Source: Akkermansiaceae bacterium
GTDB taxonomy: Bacteria > Verrucomicrobiota > Verrucomicrobiia > Verrucomicrobiales > Akkermansiaceae
Length of the DNA stretch: 64,000 nucleotides
Direction: 5' to 3'
Assembly: GCA_024233135.1 (NCBI GenBank)
Contig: JACKPZ010000001.1
Location: 240,874-304,873 of the forward strand
Positions 43,686-52,340 of the stretch are shown here, piece after piece (positions within the stretch are counted from its first letter, which is position 1; each line of letters begins with the position of its first letter). The notes beneath the pieces are model-generated. The model had not been told where the DNA came from. It was given only the letters and a program-made list of their open reading frames with translations, and did not search any database. The position numbers and the translations under genes are program-made.

Positions 43686-44477
43686 TCAGCGGTGGTTCAG
43701 GTCGTGGCGGTAGTGGTGGAAAATCGGCACACCGATGCCGAGCAGGACGATCGCCCAGGCGGCCGGATAGAGCAGGTTCACCCCGCTCACATGATAGAGC
43801 GGGAACAGGCACTTGCGGCTCAGCTCGATGGTGTGGACGAGCGGATTCATCAACAGCACGCGCTGGGCGGACTCCGGAAGACCGTGGAGCGGATAGAGCA
43901 CGCAGGAAACGAAGATGAGCGGCCGGCGGACGAAGGCGTAGGCTTTTTCCACCGATTGATAGTATGCCGACGCGACCGCGAGGATGGTGCCGATGCCGCA
44001 GCCGATGAGCCAGGTGATGAGGAAACAGGCGAGCAGGACGTGCAGCGAGCCGAGCGAGAGCGAGACGCCCGCCCACATGCCGATGACGCAGAAGGTCACG
44101 AACGAAAAGGCACCGGAGAACAGTTCGAACACGAAACGCGACAGCAGCAGGTCGAACGGCTGCACCTTGGGGAAGACCAGCAGTCCGCTGTTCGCCTTGA
44201 TCGCTCCCATGGCGGAGGTCATCACTCCGGTGATGTTTCCCAGCAGGATCATCCCGTTGAGCAGGAAGAACGCGTAGGGCATGTCCGGCGCCGTGCGGCC
44301 GACGATGGGGCCGAGCACCAGGCCGAGGACGATCACGCTGGTCAGCGGCTCCACCAGCAGCCACAGCACGCCCAGTTTGTATTTCCCGAACCGGGTGACC
44401 GCCTCGCGATGGAGCAGGGCGGACAGCACCAGACGCTGGTTCGTCCATGCGGAGTTGGTGGGGATATCGACGGGCAT
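43686..44477 (-). CDS. kpsM: Capsule ABC transporter permease KpsM
   Basis: 263 residues with six predicted TM segments of the ABC-2 polysaccharide exporter class. N-terminal REAVTRFGKYKLGVLWLLVEPL matches the family hallmark (RE..TRFG...LG..W.l.eP). The C-terminal region contains VEKAYAFVRRPLIFVSCVLYPLHGLP, and LLMNPLVHTIELSRKCLFP precedes the last helix. It forms the channel for lipid-linked capsule across the inner membrane with KpsT as ATPase. 12 bp after the DUF1353 gene. Confidence 0.95.
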   Translation of the reverse strand: MPVDIPTNSAWTNQRLVLSALLHREAVTRFGKYKLGVLWLLVEPLTSVIVLGLVLGPIVGRTAPDMPYAFFLLNGMILLGNITGVMTSAMGAIKANSGLLVFPKVQPFDLLLSRFVFELFSGAFSFVTFCVIGMWAGVSLSLGSLHVLLACFLITWLIGCGIGTILAVASAYYQSVEKAYAFVRRPLIFVSCVLYPLHGLPESAQRVLLMNPLVHTIELSRKCLFPLYHVSGVNLLYPAAWAIVLLGIGVPIFHHYRHDLNHR

Positions 44478-44489
44478 GACGTCGGGCGG

Positions 44490-44951
44490 TCAGCGCGAAC
44501 CTTTGGTCAGCGAGTAGACGGATACGGTGGTGTACATCATCCGCGCCTTCTTCTCCGGGACGCCATAGGCGAGGAGCAGTTCGTAAAACGTCTTGTCCGC
44601 GGTGGTCCGGGAGATGCCGGGTTGGGTGAAGAGCCAGTCGTGGAACACGGCGGCCCAGGTTTCCGGACGGTCGATCCCGTCACCGAGGGATGCCTTGACC
44701 TTGGCCGGGGCGGTGATGCCGTTGGAAGAGTAGCCTTTCTGCACCTTCCACACGCGGCCGTTGAGGGTGACGGTCCACGGTTTGCGGACGCGGTAGTGGC
44801 CGTTCTGGAGCTTCTTGAGCTTCGGAGCGTCGGGTCGGGCCTGGCGGGACACCGGGACGGTGGTTCCGCCGATGTGGCCGGCGGGCGGCATCGGCATGCA
44901 GGCCGCGAGGGCGGAGACCGACAACAGGAGGACCAGACGACGAAGAATCAT
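44490..44951 (-). CDS. DUF1353 lipoprotein in the capsule export operon
   Basis: 153 residues from ATG 44951, chosen because it starts a lipoprotein signal (MILRRLVLLLSVSALAAC, Cys 18). The mature part matches the DUF1353 pattern: a beta region (KPWTVTLNGRVWKVQKGYSSNGITAPAKV), then ETWAAVFHDWLFTQPGISRTTADKTFYELLLAYGV with the invariant HDWL and the AD..F helix. DUF1353 has no established function and is common in phage and mobile contexts. Here it sits between the OPX gene (19 bp) and kpsM (12 bp), so it is likely a periplasmic or membrane-anchored accessory of capsule export. That role is inference. Confidence 0.82.
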   Translation of the reverse strand: MILRRLVLLLSVSALAACMPMPPAGHIGGTTVPVSRQARPDAPKLKKLQNGHYRVRKPWTVTLNGRVWKVQKGYSSNGITAPAKVKASLGDGIDRPETWAAVFHDWLFTQPGISRTTADKTFYELLLAYGVPEKKARMMYTTVSVYSLTKGSR

Positions 44952-44970
44952 GTGGGATTTCGGAATCGGG

Positions 44971-46038
44971 TCAGTTGGCGTAGCGGGCACCCACATTGGC
45001 GGCCTGGGTGACAGTGGTCGGCAGGATCTGCGAGATCATGCGGTTCCAACGGGCCAGCGGCGCTTCCGTGACATAGACGATGTCCTCGCCCTTCATCGGG
45101 AATCGTTGGACCAGCGGCATGACGCCCGGGTTTTTCAGATCGAAGGTATAGACGATGTCCGGCGAACCCTTGCGGAACACGAACACACCCGAGGGGTCCG
45201 AACGCCGTTCGTCGAGGCCGGTAGCGGCGCCGAGGGCGTCCGCCAGGGTGGGCGCCGGCGTGGGGAACGGGACGGTGATCGGCTTGTTGATCGCTCCCAT
45301 GACGTGGAAGCGGTTCGACATGTCAGTGGTGACGGTGAGCAGGTCGCCCTCCTCCACCGCGAACGGACTCTGGCGGAAACCGAGGTAGTCGAACCGGTAG
45401 TCATGCCCGCCCCGGCGCAGCGTGTAGCGGAAGAGGTGCTCGGCCTCGGTGGGGCCACCCGATGTGGCGAGCAGATCGAGCGAGGTGATGTCGCCGCGCT
45501 CGAGCGGAACCGGACCCGGCGTCTTGACTTCGCCGATCACGTTGGCGGTGTGGGGCAGGCGGTCGGAACGGACGACGTTCACCTGCGCGGTGTTGGAGAT
45601 CGGTTTCACCCTCTCGGAGAGGTCGGTGGTCACGCCGGCGAGCGTCCGGTCGATGACCTGGATGTCACCGACGTATGGGAAGCTGACGAGGCCGTCTGCC
45701 GGCACCTCGATGGGTCCGAAACGGAACACCTCGCCCTTGCTGTAAAAGGGGCTCTGGTCCGAGGGGTCGGTGATGACGAAGTGCAGCGTGTCGCGCTCGC
45801 GGATCTTGTCCGAGTATGCCGGCCCTTTGATGGCGGGCGGCCGTTCGGCCAGTCCGTAGGTGCGCCCGTGCGTCGGAAGGTCCGAGCGGGAGCGCACTTC
45901 GACGAGCCGGTACTCCATGTCCCCCTCCTCACGGATGTTCTTTTTCAGGGGCCCGGATTCGGAGATGAGGCTGCAGGAAGCGAGCGGCACCAAAGCGAGA
46001 AAACCGGAAGTGCGCCTGAGGAGCCGTGAGAGGGTCAT
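44971..46038 (-). CDS. Outer-membrane polysaccharide export lipoprotein (OPX, KpsD/Wza-like)
   Basis: 355 residues with a lipobox in SGFLALVPLASC (Cys 22). A poly-export (PES) domain is visible (IRERDTLHFVITDPSDQ ... ADGLVSFPYVGDIQVIDRTLAGV ... TAQVNVVRSDRLPHTANVIGEV), followed by SLBB-like repeats (DLLATSGGPTEAE; LADALGAATGLDERRS). It forms the outer-membrane or periplasmic exit for capsule, meeting KpsE. It is first in the minus-strand export operon; the divergent PAC2 gene starts 176 bp away. Function is that of KpsD although it is shorter than E. coli KpsD and closer in size to Wza/CtrA. Confidence 0.92.
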   Translation of the reverse strand: MTLSRLLRRTSGFLALVPLASCSLISESGPLKKNIREEGDMEYRLVEVRSRSDLPTHGRTYGLAERPPAIKGPAYSDKIRERDTLHFVITDPSDQSPFYSKGEVFRFGPIEVPADGLVSFPYVGDIQVIDRTLAGVTTDLSERVKPISNTAQVNVVRSDRLPHTANVIGEVKTPGPVPLERGDITSLDLLATSGGPTEAEHLFRYTLRRGGHDYRFDYLGFRQSPFAVEEGDLLTVTTDMSNRFHVMGAINKPITVPFPTPAPTLADALGAATGLDERRSDPSGVFVFRKGSPDIVYTFDLKNPGVMPLVQRFPMKGEDIVYVTEAPLARWNRMISQILPTTVTQAANVGARYAN

Positions 46039-46214
46039 AGGAAGGGCCGAATTGATTCGGGATTCCGGAAATTCCGGTTTTCACCGGCACCGGGGACGCG
46101 CCTGATGAACCTCTATTTCGCCTCCATGTCAAGCACGAGCCCCGGATGGCCGAACACCGGCCCCCTGATCCAATCGACTCTTTGACGCTCTGTGGGATGG
46201 TGCGAACTTGTGCC
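46039..46214. promoter_or_regulatory. Divergent intergenic region upstream of the capsule export operon
   Basis: 176 bp between the OPX gene and the PAC2 gene must hold both promoters. A tandem repeat of ATTCCGGA/ATTCCGGT at 46062-46078, containing the palindrome TTCCGGAA, lies about 24 bp from the OPX start codon and could be an operator. I see no clear -35/-10 boxes. Confidence 0.35.
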
Positions 46215-47132
46215 ATGGAAGCGTCCCCGCCGCTGAAGGATCCCTGGCTCCTCGCCGTCTGGCCGGGCATGGGAGGCGTGGCGATCAGCGCCGGCTACTA
46301 CCTGATGGCGAAACTGGGAATGCATCTGGTGCTCGAATTTCCCGCCACGGACTATTTCGACCGCGACGAGGTCTACGTGAAGCGCGGCCTCATCGTCACC
46401 CGTCGCCTGCCGCGCAGCCGGATGTTCGCGTGGCGGGCTCCCAACGGCGGCAACGACCTGCTCGTTTTCATCGGCGAGGCCCAGCCGCAGTTGCGCGCCG
46501 GTGAGTTCTGTGCGCGACTGATCGCCAGCGCGCGGGACCTGCGGATCTCGAAAGTCCACACCTTCGCGGCGATGGCGACGCAGATGCGCCCGGCGGAGCG
46601 CTCGCGGGTGTTCGGAGCGGCGATCGACAAGGCGACGCTTGAGAAATTCCAGCGCGCCGGAGTGGAGCCCTTGGAAACCGCCACCATCAGCGGGCTCAAC
46701 GGCACATTGTTGGAAACGGCAGCCGCCCACGGCCTCACGGGCGGTTGTCTGCTCGGCGAAATCCCGCATGTGTTCTCCCAGATCCCCTTCCCCAAGGCAT
46801 CGATGGCGGTGCTTGAGGCCTTTTCCCGCCTCAGCGGGGTCTCGGTGGACCTCGCCGAGTTGAAATCCCAGGCGGACCGCGTGGACCGCACGCTGGAGGA
46901 TTTCCTCCTCCGGATGGAGGGCGACACGCCACAGGGACCCGATGACGACTCCGAACCATCTCCGGTGGGGACGAGGAAAAAGGATCCCGCCGCGCTGGAG
47001 CGGCTGGAGGAATTGTTCGAAGAGGCCGGGCGCGACCGCGCGCGCGCCTTCGAACTGAAGCAGGAGCTCGACCGCCTCGGTCTGTTCGAGGAGTATGAGG
47101 ATCGGTTTCTCGACTTGTTCAAGGAGCCATGA
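46215..47132 (+). CDS. PAC2 family protein (proteasome-assembly-chaperone-like)
   Basis: 305 residues from ATG 46215; in-frame ATGs at 46146 and 46197 are alternatives. The PAC2 fold is visible: DPWLLAVWPGMGGVAISAGYYL, LVLEFPATDYFD, LLVFIGEAQPQLRAG and SGLNGTLLETAAAHGLTGGCLLGEIPH. A helical, acidic C-terminal part follows from about 225 (LERLEELFEEAGRDRARAFELKQEL), as in bacterial PAC2 proteins of the ATP-grasp-like superfamily of unknown substrate. Probably monocistronic; it lies divergent from the capsule export operon and 97 bp before the peptide transporter operon. Confidence 0.85.
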   Translation: MEASPPLKDPWLLAVWPGMGGVAISAGYYLMAKLGMHLVLEFPATDYFDRDEVYVKRGLIVTRRLPRSRMFAWRAPNGGNDLLVFIGEAQPQLRAGEFCARLIASARDLRISKVHTFAAMATQMRPAERSRVFGAAIDKATLEKFQRAGVEPLETATISGLNGTLLETAAAHGLTGGCLLGEIPHVFSQIPFPKASMAVLEAFSRLSGVSVDLAELKSQADRVDRTLEDFLLRMEGDTPQGPDDDSEPSPVGTRKKDPAALERLEELFEEAGRDRARAFELKQELDRLGLFEEYEDRFLDLFKEP

Positions 47133-47229
47133 ACGACGCGCATCCCAGGGCCGGGCGCGGCGTTTCACCGCCATCCGCCGAACATGCTTGCACCCTCGTC
47201 CGTGAGGTCTAGAAACGCCGGGACTCCGC

Positions 47230-48576
47230 GTGGCCAGTTATTTCCTCAGAAGACTCCTGCTGATCGTTCCGACCCTGCTCGGAATCACCATGCTCGTCTT
47301 CACGATCACGCGATTCGTGCCCGGGGGTCCCGCGGACCGGATGCTGCAGGAGGCCGCACGCGGAAACGAACAGGGCGGAAAACGCGCCTCGTCCTCCAAC
47401 CAGGCGAGCGGCGGGATCAGCGAGGAGCAACTCGAGGAACTCGAGGAACAATACGGCCTCGATAAATTCGTGCTCCACGCCTACTTGCAGTGGCTCGGCG
47501 CGCTGCCGCGCGAATCGTGGATCTCGAAAGGCGAGTTCGCCGACGCCGGAAACGAGAAGATCGGCGGCGACGTCGATCCGAAGACCACCACGGAGGTCGT
47601 CCTGCGCGGCGACGGCCGGGCGGTCACCGTCGTCCGCAAGGGCGATGAGATCGCCTCCGCCGTGTTCAAGGCGGACGGCCGTCCGATCGCGGAGGAAGGC
47701 TGGAAGGTGAAACTCGAAACCCCGGAGGATCGCAAGGCGCGCTTCACCCGGCGGAACCCCGGCAACACCGACGTGCCGGAGTATTTCCCGCGCGCCGTGA
47801 TCTATCAGACCCGTTTCTCCGGACTGCTCCAGGGCGACCTCGGCCGCTCGCAGGTTTTCAACGACCCGGTGCACGAGATGATCCTCGCCCGCGTTCCCGT
47901 CGCCGCGTATTTCGGACTGCTCACCGCGTTCATCACCTACGCCGTGTGCCTGCCGCTCGGCGTTCTCAAGGCGCTCAAACACCGGACCTTCATCGACTCG
48001 GCGAGTTCGGTGCTCATCTTCTTCGGCTACTCCATCCCCGGTTTCGCGCTGGGCGCGATCCTGCTCGTGCATTTCGGCGCTCGTCTCCAGTGGTTTCCGC
48101 TGTTCGGCCTCACCAGTCCGGATTTCGACAAACTCGACGCCGCCGGCAAGATCAAGGACCTCGCCCACCACACGGTGCTTCCGCTCATCTGCTACCTCGT
48201 CGGCGCCTTCGCGTGGCTGACGATGCTCACGAAGAACAACCTGATGGACAACCTGGCGGCCGACTACGTGCGCACGGCCGTCGCCAAGGGCGCGAGTTTC
48301 CGCAAGGCGGTCTTCGGCCACGCGTTCCGCAACTCGATGATCCCGGTGGCCACCAGCATCGGCAACCTGATCATGATCTTCATCGCCGGCTCGATGCTCA
48401 TCGAGACCGTCTTCGACATCCAGGGCTTCGGACTGCTCCAATACCAATCGGTCATCGCCCGCGATGTTCCGGTGATCATGGGCACGCTCACCGTCGCATC
48501 GTTCCTGATGCTCATCGGCAACATCATCTCGGACCTCGTCGTCGCGATGGTCGACCCCCGCATCCAGTTCAAGTAG
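47230..48576 (+). CDS. Peptide ABC transporter permease, DppB/YejB type, with periplasmic insert
   Basis: 448 residues with a GTG start (47230). The usual DppB length is about 310-370. N-terminal TM block SYFLRRLLLIVPTLLGITMLVFTITRFVPGGP is standard. Residues about 60-190 then form a long hydrophilic insert (EEQLEELEEQYGLDKFVLHAY, then a beta-rich stretch around TTTEVVLRGDGRAVTVVRKGDE). The permease core with the EAA-like loop VRTAVAKGASFRKAVFGHAFRNSMIPV follows. First gene of a five-gene peptide-import operon; the next gene begins 3 bp after its stop. Confidence 0.92.
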   Translation: MASYFLRRLLLIVPTLLGITMLVFTITRFVPGGPADRMLQEAARGNEQGGKRASSSNQASGGISEEQLEELEEQYGLDKFVLHAYLQWLGALPRESWISKGEFADAGNEKIGGDVDPKTTTEVVLRGDGRAVTVVRKGDEIASAVFKADGRPIAEEGWKVKLETPEDRKARFTRRNPGNTDVPEYFPRAVIYQTRFSGLLQGDLGRSQVFNDPVHEMILARVPVAAYFGLLTAFITYAVCLPLGVLKALKHRTFIDSASSVLIFFGYSIPGFALGAILLVHFGARLQWFPLFGLTSPDFDKLDAAGKIKDLAHHTVLPLICYLVGAFAWLTMLTKNNLMDNLAADYVRTAVAKGASFRKAVFGHAFRNSMIPVATSIGNLIMIFIAGSMLIETVFDIQGFGLLQYQSVIARDVPVIMGTLTVASFLMLIGNIISDLVVAMVDPRIQFK

Positions 48577-48579
48577 ACC

Positions 48580-50154
48580 ATGCGCGCCCTCGGACTCATC
48601 GGCATCGTCCTCGGCGGCCTCGCGGCGGCCGGCGAGGTCCTGCACATCGCGTTTCCGACGGCCCGCTGGTTTTTCGCCGCGAGCCGCAAGGTGCCGCCGC
48701 TCAACATCGATCTCGGAAAGGACGCCGTCTTCCCGTGGTTCGGCTGGTTTTCCGTGGTCGTGCTGCTCGTCTGCGGCGCCATGTTGCTCGCGCGCTCGTT
48801 TTCCCGCGCGCCGCGCAACCCGCTCACGATCCGCCGCATCAAGCGCTTCCGCGAAATCAAGCGCGGCTATCATTCCTTGTGGATCCTCATCGCCCTCGCT
48901 TCGCTGGCCGCGCTCGACCAGGCGGTCGTGGGCAAACGGGCGCTCGCGGTGAAATCAGATGGCAAATGGGTGTTTCCCGCCTTCCTCCAGAGCGATCTCA
49001 AGAACAAGGACTTCAACGTCACCGGCGAACCGGCGGAGGCGCCCGTGGACTACCGCAAGCTCCGCAAGTCGTTCCAGAAATCCGGCAAGGGCCGGGTGAT
49101 CATGCCGTTGATCCCCTTCGATCCCACCGGCGACACGCTCGCCCCGCGTTCGCGCGCGCTCGTCGAGCGCGAGGGCGCCTATCACGAGAGTGGCGAGCGC
49201 AAGCCGTTCTTCGGTCTCGCCGCCCGCTACTTCGATGTGGACGAATCCCGCTTCCACCTGCGCTACACCATGCGCAACGGGAAGTTCTCCGGACCCGTCG
49301 ACGGCTGGGACGAGAACGGCAGCCCGGTCTACACCGCGACGTATGAGGACGGGAAACTCGTTTCCGAAACCTACAACGGCGAGGGCGCGAAGGAGGATTT
49401 CCTCGCACTGGCGAGCAGCGAGCCGCGCGCGGTGAAATACCACCCCGCCCCGCCGATCTTCGAGACCCGCAACTGGCTCGGCACCACCTCGCAGGGCTAC
49501 GACGTGCTCGCCTACCTGTACGGAGGCCTCCAGGTGAACTTCAAGGCGGCGCTCATCTATCTGCCGATCGTCTATCTCATCGGCGTGACGATCGGCATGC
49601 TGATGGGTTTCTTCGGCGGCTGGTTCGACCTCGTCTCGCAACGCCTCATCGAGATTTTCTCGAACATGCCGTTCCTGTTCGTGGTGATCATTTTCTCCAG
49701 CATGGTGCCGGAGCGTTTCAAGGGTCTGCCGGTGATCCTGACGATCCTCGTAGCCTTCGGCTGGATGGGGATGACCTATCTGATGCGCACCGCCGCCTAC
49801 CGCGACCGCGAGCGCGACTACATCTCCGCGGCGCGGGTGCTCGGCGCCGGCACGCCGCGCATCCTGTTCCGCCACCTGCTGCCCAACACCATCGCCATCA
49901 TCGTGACGCTGGTGCCGTTCACGATGTCGTCGTTGATCTCCTCGCTCACCGCGCTGGATTACCTCGGCTTCGGCCTGCCGCCGGAATACGCCACCTGGGG
50001 CCGCTTGCTCAACGACGGCCTCGCGAACCTCTCGGCCCCGTGGTTGGTCACATCCACCTTCGTCGTGCTCGTCGGCATCCTGGTGCTCATCACCTTCGTC
50101 GGCGAGGCCGTGCGCGAGGCCTTCGATCCGAAGAAATTCACTTACTACCGATGA
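48580..50154 (+). CDS. Peptide ABC transporter permease, DppC/YejE type, with long N-terminal periplasmic region
   Basis: 524 residues against about 300-340 for the family. Two TM helices in the first 80 residues and a third near SLWILIALASLAALDQAV. Residues about 125-300 form a hydrophilic region that includes MORN-2-like strands (MRNGKFSGPVDGWDENGSPVYTATYEDGKL). The permease core then begins LGTTSQGYDVLAYLYGGLQVNF and carries the EAA loop YISAARVLGAGTPRILFRHLLPNTI. It ends with an ATGA overlap into the binding protein gene. This pairs with the preceding permease to form the translocation pore. Confidence 0.92.
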   Translation: MRALGLIGIVLGGLAAAGEVLHIAFPTARWFFAASRKVPPLNIDLGKDAVFPWFGWFSVVVLLVCGAMLLARSFSRAPRNPLTIRRIKRFREIKRGYHSLWILIALASLAALDQAVVGKRALAVKSDGKWVFPAFLQSDLKNKDFNVTGEPAEAPVDYRKLRKSFQKSGKGRVIMPLIPFDPTGDTLAPRSRALVEREGAYHESGERKPFFGLAARYFDVDESRFHLRYTMRNGKFSGPVDGWDENGSPVYTATYEDGKLVSETYNGEGAKEDFLALASSEPRAVKYHPAPPIFETRNWLGTTSQGYDVLAYLYGGLQVNFKAALIYLPIVYLIGVTIGMLMGFFGGWFDLVSQRLIEIFSNMPFLFVVIIFSSMVPERFKGLPVILTILVAFGWMGMTYLMRTAAYRDRERDYISAARVLGAGTPRILFRHLLPNTIAIIVTLVPFTMSSLISSLTALDYLGFGLPPEYATWGRLLNDGLANLSAPWLVTSTFVVLVGILVLITFVGEAVREAFDPKKFTYYR

Positions 50155-52340
50155 CCATCCGCTCCAAGCTGCTCCGCTCCTGGCTGCCGCTCGCCGCGCT
50201 CGCGCTGGCGGCCACCGGCTGCCGTCGCGACGCCGCGGAGAACCACCACTCGCTCGGCTTCGAGGACTTCCGGCCGATCTACAACCGCTACATCGCCGGT
50301 TGGATCGCCGACCAGAGCAAGGCCACGGAAACCGAGATCGCCACGACCGAAGCCAAGCTCGCCGCCGCCGCGGACGACCAGAAGGAGCAGCTCCAGGTGC
50401 ACCTCGACTCGCTGCTCAAGGACCGCGAGAAATGGCGTTTCCGCGCCGACCTCGGCGACTACCTGAAAATCAGCGGGCCGTCCGAGATCCCGGCCGATCT
50501 GGAATGGCAGGACGGCATGGACCAGCCGGAGATCGGCGATCCCGCCGCGAAAAAGGGCGGGGTGTTCCGCCGCTACATTCCGACGTTTCCGCCGACCATC
50601 CGCCCCTTCGGTGAAAACTCGAACAACTCGTTCCGCGGCGACCTCTACGACTACATCGAGCTGCCGTTGGTGAACCTCCATCCGGAAACGATGGAGATGA
50701 TCCCCGGCCTCGCGAAGGAATGGGCGCTCAGCAAGGACGGGCGCACGACGTATTTCCGCATCGACCCCGAAGCCCGCTATTCGGACGGAGAACCGGTGCG
50801 CGCCCGCGATTTCCTCGTCGGCACCTACCTCCGCGTCTCGGACAACATCGTCAACCCGTACTCGAAGCAATACTACCGCGAGAACATCGCGCAGCTCGCG
50901 ACGTACGACGACCTCACGCTTTCCGTCTCGTTGCCCGAGGCCAATCTCTTCGCACCCTTCATCGCCGGGGCCGCGCTGCCGTCGCCACCGCATTTCTACG
51001 AGGAATACGGGCCGGACTACAGCGAGCGCTTTCAATGGCGCTTCCCGCCGACCACCGGCGCCTACGAGGTGCTGCCGGACGACATCGTCAAGGGCGCTTC
51101 GATCACCCAGACGCGCGTCCGCAACTGGTGGGCCAAGGACCGCAAGTACTACCGCCATCGTTTCAACCCGGACAAGATCGTCCACACCGTGGTGCGCGAT
51201 GAATCGAAGGCCTTCGAGTTGTTCCGCGCTGGCGAACTCGAAACCTTCTACCTCACGCGGCCGGACTACTGGTACGAGAAGTCCGAGATCGAGCAGGTCT
51301 ACGACGGCTACATCGAACGCGTCACCTACTACAACCGCTATCCGAAACTCCCCCGCGGCCTCTACCTGAACGTCAGCAAGCCGCTGCTCGACGACATCGA
51401 CGTCCGCCTCGGCATCCAATACGCCACCAACTGGCAGAAGGTCATCGACGTGATGTTCCGCGGCGACTTCCAGCGCCTCAACTCCTTCAACGAAGGTTAC
51501 ACCTTGTTCAGCGACCCCACCATCGAGGCGCGGCCGTTTTCCATCGACAAGGCGCGCGAGGCCTTCGCCAAGGCCGGCTTCGTCGAGGAAGGCCGCGACG
51601 GCATCCTCCGCCGCGCGGACGGCACCAAACTCTCGCTTTCGCTGACTTACCCGGCCATTTCCCTCTACGACCGCATGTTCGCCATCCTCCGCGAGGAGGC
51701 GAAGAAATGCGGATTCGACCTGCGGCTCGACGGACTCGAGGTGACCGTCGCCTACAAGAAGGAAATGCAGAAGCAGCACGAGATCACCTTCGGAAGCTGG
51801 CTGATCTCGCCGCCCATGCCGGATTTCCACCAGTTCATGCACTCGACGAACGCCTACGATGACAAGGGCAACGTCAAACCGCAGACCAACAACATCTTCG
51901 TCTGGGCGCGGCCGGATACCGATGTGCTCTGTGACAAGGTGCGCACCGGCCGCACGGTCGAGGAAGTCCGCGAAGCCACGCAGAAGCTCCAGCACATCAT
52001 CCACGACGAATGCATCTTCGTGCCCGCCTGGAGCGGCGATTTCATGCGCATCGGCTCATGGCGCTGGGCCCGTTGGCCGGATTGCGAAAACACGCGTTTC
52101 AGCCCGCCGGTGGTCTATGACCCGCACGAGTCGTTCGTCTTCTGGATCGACGAGGAAATGCTCGCCGACACCCGCGAGGCGATGCGCACGAACCGCAAGT
52201 TTCCCGAGTCGAACCGCATCGTCGACGAATACCGCCTGCCGTCGCCCGGCCAGACGCGCCCGGATCCCGAGCCGGCGGGTGAGCCCGAGGCGCCGCCCGC
52301 ACCCGAACCGATGCCGGAGGAGGAAACCGGAGAATCATGA
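50151..52340 (+). CDS. Peptide ABC transporter substrate-binding lipoprotein (SBP family 5)
   Basis: 729 residues. Signal and lipobox LPLAALALAATGC (Cys 24). A helical coiled segment (about 55-95) precedes the SBP_bac_5 domain: PLVNLHPETMEMIPGLAKEWALSKDGRTTYFRIDPEARYSDGEP is typical, followed by NPDKIVHTVVRDESKAFELF and YTLFSDPTIEARPFSIDKAREAFAKAGF. The C-terminal tail is Pro/Glu-rich (PEPAGEPEAPPAPEPMPEEE). It captures oligopeptides in the periplasm and delivers them to the two permeases. The start is fixed by the ATGA overlap with the preceding gene; the gene sits in the middle of the operon rather than first. Confidence 0.95.
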   Translation: MTIRSKLLRSWLPLAALALAATGCRRDAAENHHSLGFEDFRPIYNRYIAGWIADQSKATETEIATTEAKLAAAADDQKEQLQVHLDSLLKDREKWRFRADLGDYLKISGPSEIPADLEWQDGMDQPEIGDPAAKKGGVFRRYIPTFPPTIRPFGENSNNSFRGDLYDYIELPLVNLHPETMEMIPGLAKEWALSKDGRTTYFRIDPEARYSDGEPVRARDFLVGTYLRVSDNIVNPYSKQYYRENIAQLATYDDLTLSVSLPEANLFAPFIAGAALPSPPHFYEEYGPDYSERFQWRFPPTTGAYEVLPDDIVKGASITQTRVRNWWAKDRKYYRHRFNPDKIVHTVVRDESKAFELFRAGELETFYLTRPDYWYEKSEIEQVYDGYIERVTYYNRYPKLPRGLYLNVSKPLLDDIDVRLGIQYATNWQKVIDVMFRGDFQRLNSFNEGYTLFSDPTIEARPFSIDKAREAFAKAGFVEEGRDGILRRADGTKLSLSLTYPAISLYDRMFAILREEAKKCGFDLRLDGLEVTVAYKKEMQKQHEITFGSWLISPPMPDFHQFMHSTNAYDDKGNVKPQTNNIFVWARPDTDVLCDKVRTGRTVEEVREATQKLQHIIHDECIFVPAWSGDFMRIGSWRWARWPDCENTRFSPPVVYDPHESFVFWIDEEMLADTREAMRTNRKFPESNRIVDEYRLPSPGQTRPDPEPAGEPEAPPAPEPMPEEETGES

